DNA of 64,000 nt from Paenibacillus sp. J23TS9 (GTDB lineage Bacteria; Bacillota; Bacilli; Paenibacillales; Paenibacillaceae): the NCBI RefSeq assembly GCF_018403225.1, contig NZ_BOSG01000001.1, positions 1,302,001 through 1,366,000 of the forward strand. Reading direction: 5' to 3'. Positions 58,949 through 64,000 of this stretch are shown in pieces; the stretch's first letter is position 1; every line of letters begins with the position of its first letter. The notes below the pieces were generated by a model. That model had not been told where the DNA came from and made no database searches. It saw nothing but the letters and a program-made list of their open reading frames with translations. The translations under genes were made by a program, and so were the position numbers.

Positions 58949-59307
58949 GCAGAAACCTCCTAAATATATACTCCTCATGCAAAAGCGAACTTGTTACCTT
59001 CTAAACATCATATGTACAAGCGAACCAGCTTTAGCAGATTTTCTCTGTTCCATCATAAGAAAAAATGGGAAGAAAGGAAATACTCACTTAAATTTTAACT
59101 AAATGATTCATCTTATGGTAACCTGATGTCTCTCCTCCAGCTGGGCATGAAAATCAGCTTCTGTTAGTTCGAAGTTGCTTTGACGGATGAATCATCTTGT
59201 TCTGCCCGTCCAATGAATTCTTTCAATTTAGATGATATTTGGTTCTAAGGCGAAAATCTAGTGAAAGAGTTAAATAGAGACAATAATAAATACAATCATC
59301 CAAACCG
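58949..59307. other. upstream region of the nir operon, no gene
   Basis: No coding-like frame. Expected to hold the nirB promoter; I saw no clear TnrA- or Fnr-type site. Confidence 0.35.
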
Positions 59308-59447
59308 TATATATCTAATCGGTAATCGGAATATGTTCTTGTCCTTTACGGCAATCGGTACAAGTTCTTGGGACATAACTTGTACCGTTAAATCAAAAAA
59401 AGCCGCTAATAGCGACTTTCAATGGGACTAAGTTCTTGTCCCTCGAC
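59308..59447 (+). mobile_element. repeat family A, copy A9
   Basis: ATATCTAATCGGTAATCGG, ATATGTTCTTGTCC, second unit GGTACAAGTTCTTG joined directly to the inverted unit (loop deleted), hairpin GCCGCTAATAGCGAC, AAGTTCTTGTCCCTCGAC. Confidence 0.75.
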
Positions 59448-59491
59448 CCATTACATCCTTTCCCTTCATTGTACGGCAATTAAAGAATAAT

Positions 59492-59524
59492 AAAAACAAC
59501 TCGCTTTAGCATGCCGAGTTGTTC
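59492..59524 (-). terminator. terminator after the IMP dehydrogenase operon
   Basis: AACAACTCG/CGAGTTGTT stem followed by TTTTATT on the minus strand. Confidence 0.75.
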
Positions 59525-59534
59525 AATTATTAAA

Positions 59535-59655
59535 AATCATTTGATTGTTGACAGAATTTTTAATTCTCTAAGATATTGTTCAGCAGCCAGCTTATCATCT
59601 GCATCGCCAGCCTGTTACTATGATGAGAATCCAACGAGCGCTGCAATTCACTAAT
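59535..59655 (-). pseudogene. coding remnant between IMP dehydrogenase and its terminator
   Basis: Minus strand reads IISELQRSLDSHHS in one frame and, one base shifted, GDADDKLAAEQYLRELKILS with a TGA near 59540; together they look like the C-terminus of a small protein with a frameshift. Not recognised. Confidence 0.3.
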
Positions 59656-59664
59656 AATGATTTG

Positions 59665-61167
59665 TTACAATATCTGACGACTATCTTTAAGTATTACATC
59701 ATGTGCACTACCCTCAACAATACTTGTAGAAGAAACTAAGGTTATCTTAGCATTTTTTTGTAGTTCAGTAATTGTCAGGTAACCACAATTACACATTGTT
59801 GAACGTACTATACTTAAAGAAAGTCCAACATTATCTTCTAAACTTCCTGCATAGGGTACAAACGAATCAACTCCTTCTTCAAAAGAAAGTTTTTCGTCAC
59901 CGCCTAAGTCATATCTTTGCCAATTTTTTGCCCTCGTACTTCCCTCTCCCCAATACTCCTTCATATAACTACCGTTTATATTCACTTTTTTAGTGGGGCT
60001 TTCATCAAATCGGGCAAAATATCTTCCTAACATTAGAAAATCTGCTCCCATAGCTAGTGCCAATGTAATGTGATAATCGTGTACAGTACCTCCATCAGAA
60101 CAAATTGGTACATAGATTCCTGTCTCATTAAAATATTCATCACGAGCCTTCGCTGCCTCAATTAATGCGGTAGCTTGGCCTCTCCCTATGCCTTTTTGTT
60201 CTCGTGTAATACAAATTGCACCGCCGCCAATTCCTACTTTTACAAAATCGGCACCAGCTTCGGCAAGGAAACGGAAACCTTCTCTATCAACTATATTTCC
60301 CGCCCCAATTTTTACAGTATCACCATAATTCTTCCGGACGTATTCAAGAACAATCTTTTGCCATTCTGTAAATCCTTCGGAACTGTCAATACAAAGAACA
60401 TCTACTCCAGCTTGGAGTAATGCTGGGATTCGTTCAGCATAATCTCTAGTATTAATACCTGCGCCAACCATATATCTTTTAGATTCATCAATCAACTCAT
60501 TCTCATTTTTCTTATTCGTATTGTAATCTTTTCGAAACACCATAGAAATCAATCTTTGTTCATCATCAATGATTGGAAGACAATTTAATTTGTGCTCCCA
60601 TATAATATTATTCGCTTCTTTTAATGTGGTATCTTTATTACCACAGATTAATTCTTCGAATGGTGTCATAAAATCTTTAACTTTAGTATCTAAAGTCATC
60701 CGACTAACTCGATAATCTCTGCTAGTTACAATGCCTACTAATTTACCTCTAGAACTTCCATCAATGGTTACTGCTACAGTCGAATGATTTGTCTGCTTCT
60801 TTAACATTAATAGTTCGTCTAAAGTACCTTCAGGAGATATATTTGCATCACTAACAACAAATCCAGCTCTATAACTTTTAACACGAGCAACCATTTGTGC
60901 CTGACTTTCAATAGATTGTGATCCGTAAATAAAAGAAAGTCCACCTTCTTTTGCTAAAGATATTGCCATTGTATCATCAGAAACAGACTGCATAATTGCT
61001 GATGTCATAGGAATTTTCAAAGACATAGGAGGTTTATTTCCTTTTTTAAATTTCACTAAGGGTGTTTGTAAACTAACATTTGCCGGTACACACTCTACAG
61101 ATGAGTAACCTGGTATTAGTAAATACTCACCAAAGGTGCGCGATACTTCATTCAGATAAACTGCCAT
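59665..61167 (-). CDS. guaB: divergent IMP dehydrogenase
   Basis: 500 residues from ATG 61167 (GGGGGG upstream; one bp after the MarR stop). TIM barrel with [40 protein letters not shown], two CBS motifs ([32 protein letters not shown]), the catalytic loop [20 protein letters not shown] (Cys) and [17 protein letters not shown]. It makes XMP, the first step to GMP. It belongs to the variant type beginning [17 protein letters not shown], not the common Bacillus GuaB, and is under a MarR regulator, so probably an extra copy. Inhibitor resistance is a possible role. Confidence 0.92.
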   Translation of the reverse strand: MAVYLNEVSRTFGEYLLIPGYSSVECVPANVSLQTPLVKFKKGNKPPMSLKIPMTSAIMQSVSDDTMAISLAKEGGLSFIYGSQSIESQAQMVARVKSYRAGFVVSDANISPEGTLDELLMLKKQTNHSTVAVTIDGSSRGKLVGIVTSRDYRVSRMTLDTKVKDFMTPFEELICGNKDTTLKEANNIIWEHKLNCLPIIDDEQRLISMVFRKDYNTNKKNENELIDESKRYMVGAGINTRDYAERIPALLQAGVDVLCIDSSEGFTEWQKIVLEYVRKNYGDTVKIGAGNIVDREGFRFLAEAGADFVKVGIGGGAICITREQKGIGRGQATALIEAAKARDEYFNETGIYVPICSDGGTVHDYHITLALAMGADFLMLGRYFARFDESPTKKVNINGSYMKEYWGEGSTRAKNWQRYDLGGDEKLSFEEGVDSFVPYAGSLEDNVGLSLSIVRSTMCNCGYLTITELQKNAKITLVSSTSIVEGSAHDVILKDSRQIL

Positions 61168-61168
61168 A

Positions 61169-61630
61169 TTATTTCCCCCCGTGTTCTTGAGCTGTTTTTT
61201 CCATAAGTTTATATAGACCTTGATACAATCCCATAAGCATCTCATCATCAAAGTCAGCAAATAACTCTTCCATATACTGTTCTTCCTTCTTACCTCTTTC
61301 CAAGTAATACTCTTTACCCTTAGATGTTAAAGCAACGCGTAAACTCCTTCTGTCAGTTTCATTTTTTCCTACTATTGCAAAACCTTTTTTTTCAAGAATA
61401 TTTATGATTTTTTTCACATTCTGACTCGAAGTACCGACAATTTGAGCAATATCTTTTAGGTTAAGAAAGTAATCATCATAAAGAGAAATATTCCACAACA
61501 CAAATGCTTGTTTTAATGAAAGATCCTTATATCTTCTATCGCCTAAAAGTTGCAAACGGTTAGACAATGTGAAAATTGATCCATAAACATATGCTTTAGG
61601 TGTGATTTTTTTTTCGATTGAAAATTCCAT
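61169..61630 (-). CDS. MarR family transcriptional regulator
   Basis: 153 residues. Winged helix [20 protein letters not shown] then [20 protein letters not shown] and the wing [12 protein letters not shown], with long dimer helices at both ends. A 17-bp perfect inverted repeat built of two TAACYRGTTA boxes overlaps its promoter, indicating strong autorepression. Transcribed with the IMP dehydrogenase gene (1-bp gap), which is therefore ligand-inducible; ligand unknown. Confidence 0.92.
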   Translation of the reverse strand: MEFSIEKKITPKAYVYGSIFTLSNRLQLLGDRRYKDLSLKQAFVLWNISLYDDYFLNLKDIAQIVGTSSQNVKKIINILEKKGFAIVGKNETDRRSLRVALTSKGKEYYLERGKKEEQYMEELFADFDDEMLMGLYQGLYKLMEKTAQEHGGK

Positions 61631-61644
61631 TTTTCCACCTCCAC

Positions 61645-61696
61645 AAAAGGTAACTGGTTATGTATTAAAATATCTAACCAGTTACCTTTTGTCAAG
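61645..61696 (-). promoter_or_regulatory. MarR operator and promoter
   Basis: CAAAAGGTAACTGGTTA (61645-61661) and its perfect complement TAACCAGTTACCTTTTG (61676-61692) around a 14-bp loop. On the minus strand TTGACA (61696-61691) overlaps one arm, with TATTTT 17 bp downstream. Confidence 0.8.
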
Positions 61697-62104
61697 TAAC
61701 TAAGAGGATACAAACGAAAGATTTAATAAGGAAAGTGATTTTTGCGGTGTGTCTACGTCACTACATTGACTTGTGATGATAAGGAATGAAGATATAATTT
61801 CATCGCTTTAAAGGATTAATTACTTTATAAAACTGTTCATTATAAAAATAGTCTAATTGTATTGATGAACTATCCTGCTCGTTAGTCGAACAAAAGCAGC
61901 CGATCACATTGTATACTATGACGTCCATGTAAAATGTAAATAAGCCCATCACCGTAATTTGGAAGTTTCTTATTTCCAATTTTACACGGCAAATGGGCTA
62001 TATATGTTCAAAGTAAGGCAGTGTAGGATCTGTCGTTCATAAGACATCGTCATCAGCTAACTCATCCGCTTGACGTTCATAATCTTCTAAATTAGCTGGA
62101 AGTT
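61697..62104. other. 408 bp with a core-like motif and hairpin
   Basis: ACTATCCTGCTCGTTAGTC (61869-61887) matches the M1 cassette core. AAGCCCAT...ATGGGCT (about 61944-62000) is a long imperfect hairpin. No gene recognised. Confidence 0.4.
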
Positions 62105-62551
62105 TTAGAACGGTTTGAACACCATCAGGATAATCGAGATGAACACAGCTAGATTAGCAGTACCCTCCAACCACGCAGAGCGTCTGCGACTTTGTTGATA
62201 TGTATCAGATAAGGTTTCCCCTTGCGTTTGCTGCAGCAGCACAAGTTGCTTCTTAATGCCGGAGGGAAGCATGACGGCCACAATAATCAGAATAACAAAG
62301 AAGATTGCAATGGAGACCACATACCACATTTCCCGAAAAAGATAAGTTTGCAGGAAACCGAGCCCGAGTCCGGATAAGATTAGTAGTGTACCCCCGATCT
62401 TAGGCAGGATTGCTAACTTGTTCTGTAACTCCAATCCGAATTTTGCCTGACCTGTCGTTCGAACACCGCTCATAATGAATGGAGAGCCCATGATTGTAAC
62501 AATTGCCGTTATGGCGGATAGGATATGGATGAATAACAAATATGTATACAT
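62105..62551 (-). CDS. DUF2269-like membrane protein
   Basis: 148 residues with four hydrophobic helices: MYTYLLFIHILSAITAIVTI, LAILPKIGGTLLILSGLGLG, YVVSIAIFFVILIIVAVMLP and the C-terminal VFISIILMVF. The first-helix His (LLFIHILSA) and G-rich second helix fit the DUF2269 integral membrane family. GGAGGCAAC precedes the ATG. Co-oriented with the DUF4267-like gene 42 bp upstream and a TetR gene, which may regulate both. Function unknown. Confidence 0.7.
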   Translation of the reverse strand: MYTYLLFIHILSAITAIVTIMGSPFIMSGVRTTGQAKFGLELQNKLAILPKIGGTLLILSGLGLGFLQTYLFREMWYVVSIAIFFVILIIVAVMLPSGIKKQLVLLQQTQGETLSDTYQQSRRRSAWLEGTANLAVFISIILMVFKPF

Positions 62552-62593
62552 GGATGAGGTTGCCTCCTTGAGTCCGAATGAGATGGAATGGCA

Positions 62594-63007
62594 TCATTTA
62601 GTTGCTGTTCTGGCTTGCTGTTCTTCTCGATACAACATACAACCAACAACAAGTCCATATAACGCAGTAACAATATGAATCCAAGAAGGTGTTTTATCTA
62701 CTGCATTCGTAATGACCAATATTGCATCAATGGTAGGCATTAGAATAGAAGTTAACATCACAATAAGTAATGCTTTTCTCATACGAAATAACATCAAGGC
62801 TAGTAGGAAGATACCAATAAACAAATCACGATCTGCTTTGATGTAAATAAGGTAGTTATCCGCGGTGTCATGTAGCGGTAAACCGAAATCTCGTATTGCA
62901 GCTTCTGGCTGGACAAAACCTCTTACTCCTAAATACAACATTAACAGCGTAACAACACCCACGAGCCAAAATGATACTGACTTTGGTCCCCAATAAAGTT
63001 TACTCAT
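62594..63007 (-). CDS. DUF4267-like membrane protein
   Basis: 137 residues, four helices: FWLVGVVTLLMLYLGVRGFV, FIGIFLLALMLFRMRKALLI, LMPTIDAILVITNAV and HIVTALYGLVVGCMLY; landmark KADRDLFIGI. Matches the DUF4267 pattern. Probably forms a unit with the next small membrane protein under the TetR regulator at 63217. GGAGG precedes the ATG. Confidence 0.7.
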   Translation of the reverse strand: MSKLYWGPKSVSFWLVGVVTLLMLYLGVRGFVQPEAAIRDFGLPLHDTADNYLIYIKADRDLFIGIFLLALMLFRMRKALLIVMLTSILMPTIDAILVITNAVDKTPSWIHIVTALYGLVVGCMLYREEQQARTATK

Positions 63008-63216
63008 TTGTCTTCCTCCCTTTGGTTAGAAGCCTTCCCATTGACCATGGCTGAGCGGTTTTCACAGTTGTTATCTTCAATATTCAATTTGTTCACTTTG
63101 CCAATACGGCAGCCTGCACAGTAAGAGAATTCCAAAAAGTGATGCTCACGAGTTGGTTGACATGAAATCTTGAGTTGAGTAGGATGACATCCTCTTTAAT
63201 TTGAAACTTAGGGATT

Positions 63217-63810
63217 TCATTTTAGAATCAACTTCATTAAGCGATCAACATCGTTCTTCCAATCGCCATAGATGCCAGGGGCATCCTGTAGCATCAGACC
63301 AGTTATGACCGAGAAGTAAAAGAACAGCAGCTTTTCCGGCTTACCTTCGCTGAACTCGCCGGCCTGTTGTCCTTGATGGAACAACGGAACCAGATGCCCG
63401 ATCGTCCGCTCGGCCGAATAGCTCTCCAAAATTTGCTGTATCTGCTCTGGCATACCTTCCTCGATTTGCGCGTACCTCAGAAGCATGAAATGTCTCTTAT
63501 GATTTTCATCCAGCATGGTCAACGTGAAAGCTCTTAATCGTTCCTTTGGCGAGCCAGGCAGCCCCGAGACTTCCGCTAAAGATGTCTCCGCTTCTTCTAG
63601 TGCTTCCTGCACGAGGATCGCGAAAATCTCTTCTTTAGAGCTGAAATACCTGTAAGACAACCCTTGGCTGACGCCGGCTTCTTCCGCGATCATAACCATC
63701 TTGGCCGACTGCAGCCCCCTCTTGGCAAATACTTTCAATGCTGCTTTTTTAATCAGTTCCCTTCGGTCGTCGACTAAAACCTCGGATTTTTGGTCTTGTT
63801 GTTTCTTCAT
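63217..63810 (-). CDS. TetR family transcriptional regulator
   Basis: 197 residues. HTH: LIKKAALKVFAKRGLQSAKM then IAEEAGVSQGLSYRYFSSKE; the C-terminal domain ends LLFFYFSVITGLMLQDAPGI. AAAGGAAG precedes the ATG. Unrelated in its effector domain to the TetR paralogs at 10-19 kb. Likely controls the two small membrane proteins downstream and/or the SDR upstream, whose end it overlaps. Confidence 0.9.
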   Translation of the reverse strand: MKKQQDQKSEVLVDDRRELIKKAALKVFAKRGLQSAKMVMIAEEAGVSQGLSYRYFSSKEEIFAILVQEALEEAETSLAEVSGLPGSPKERLRAFTLTMLDENHKRHFMLLRYAQIEEGMPEQIQQILESYSAERTIGHLVPLFHQGQQAGEFSEGKPEKLLFFYFSVITGLMLQDAPGIYGDWKNDVDRLMKLILK

Positions 63811-64000
63811 CTTTTTGCTTCCTTTCCGTTCTACTACCTATCTGCTTATCCCCATTTGTTAAAGCCACAATACTTTTAGTTGATACTCGCACATTTCCCA
63901 TAACCGTTTCGCGATAATAATGCCCGCTCGATAAAGACATTTCGTCGGGATTCGCGAGCCATACTAGTGTCTCTGCCCCTTTCTCTGGAGTGCGCGAGAA
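63749..64000 (-). CDS. short-chain dehydrogenase C-terminus, partial
   Basis: The minus frame open at the window edge reads FSRTPEKGAETLVWLANPDE then MSLSSGHYYRETVM, the C-terminal landmark of retinol-dehydrogenase-like SDRs. The expected ending is replaced by VRVSTKSIVALTNGDKQIGS and the frame runs 62 bp into tetR before a stop, so the last 30 codons may be frameshifted or unnatural. Only the tail is inside the window. Confidence 0.6.
   Translation of the reverse strand, partial: FSRTPEKGAETLVWLANPDEMSLSSGHYYRETVMGNVRVSTKSIVALTNGDKQIGSRTERKQKDEETTRPKIRGFSRRPKGTD

Overview
The window looks like chromosomal DNA of a Bacillales bacterium, most likely Paenibacillaceae. Evidence: strong AGGAGG-type ribosome binding sites, lipobox-bearing lipoproteins, CitA/DcuS-type and BlaR/BlaI-type signalling, stalk-domain (copper amine oxidase N-terminal-like) secreted proteins, NirBD/HemD, and low-to-medium GC. 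No rRNA, tRNA or CRISPR array was seen. Almost all genes are on the minus strand.

Layout. 1-5450: respiratory/copper block (cydA cut by the window edge; SCO copper chaperone, lipoprotein cytochrome c, YtkA/FixH-like protein, an unknown 109-residue protein, and a FecCD permease with its binding lipoprotein). 5451-9903: decayed accessory DNA (PepSY start cut by a repeat, polymorphic-toxin tail and immunity remnants, an extra murF, a broken stalk-domain gene). 10068-18970: a TetR / SDR / epoxide hydrolase / MFS / SnoaL / nitroreductase cluster in which paralogous copies have been amplified and partly destroyed, with at least five similar TetR-type operators. 19215-19871: a GC-rich broken chemotaxis receptor. 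23501-29853: an intact tricarboxylate transporter locus (tctCBA plus terC) divergent from its two-component system. 48010-51014: DeoR-ROK-MATE operon. 51585-54828: BlaI/BlaR-like regulon. 55296-58948: nirB-nirD-hemD. 59665-61630: marR-IMP dehydrogenase. 62105-64000: small membrane proteins, TetR and the end of an SDR.

The most unusual part is about 20.6-47.5 kb, with outliers at 7.3-9.9 kb and 61.87 kb. Many unrelated accessory genes (DinB-fold proteins, GNATs, an APH-like kinase, nucleotidyltransferase, HAD phosphatase, YCII, stalk-domain and LprI-like proteins, MurF) lie mostly one per interval on the same strand. They are separated by imperfect-palindrome boundary modules. Where the downstream module is clear, the gene's stop codon usually lies inside its first core or 0-50 nt before it; the centre of the module is often a terminator hairpin. 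I call the two cores M1 (CTGCCCGTTAGYTTAATGA-like) and M2 (CTATCGTTCCCCGTTAGYTT-like, located next to the stop codon). A second site type (TAAC..TATTCACG / CGTGAATA..GTTA) is strikingly similar to integron attC sites. Two broken tyrosine-recombinase C-termini of one family lie at such modules. This is an integron-like cassette array or, alternatively, a family of terminator-carrying mobile repeats with a tyrosine recombinase.

Two families of short interspersed repeats (A, nine copies; B, two copies) share one architecture: repeated end units of 20-25 bp, an inverted internal unit, and a central terminator hairpin. Several A copies sit exactly inside the boundary modules, and B1 interrupts a PepSY gene. 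Single-base frameshifts are frequent (SDR, nucleotidyltransferase, stalk protein, recombinase), so read-level checking would be worthwhile.
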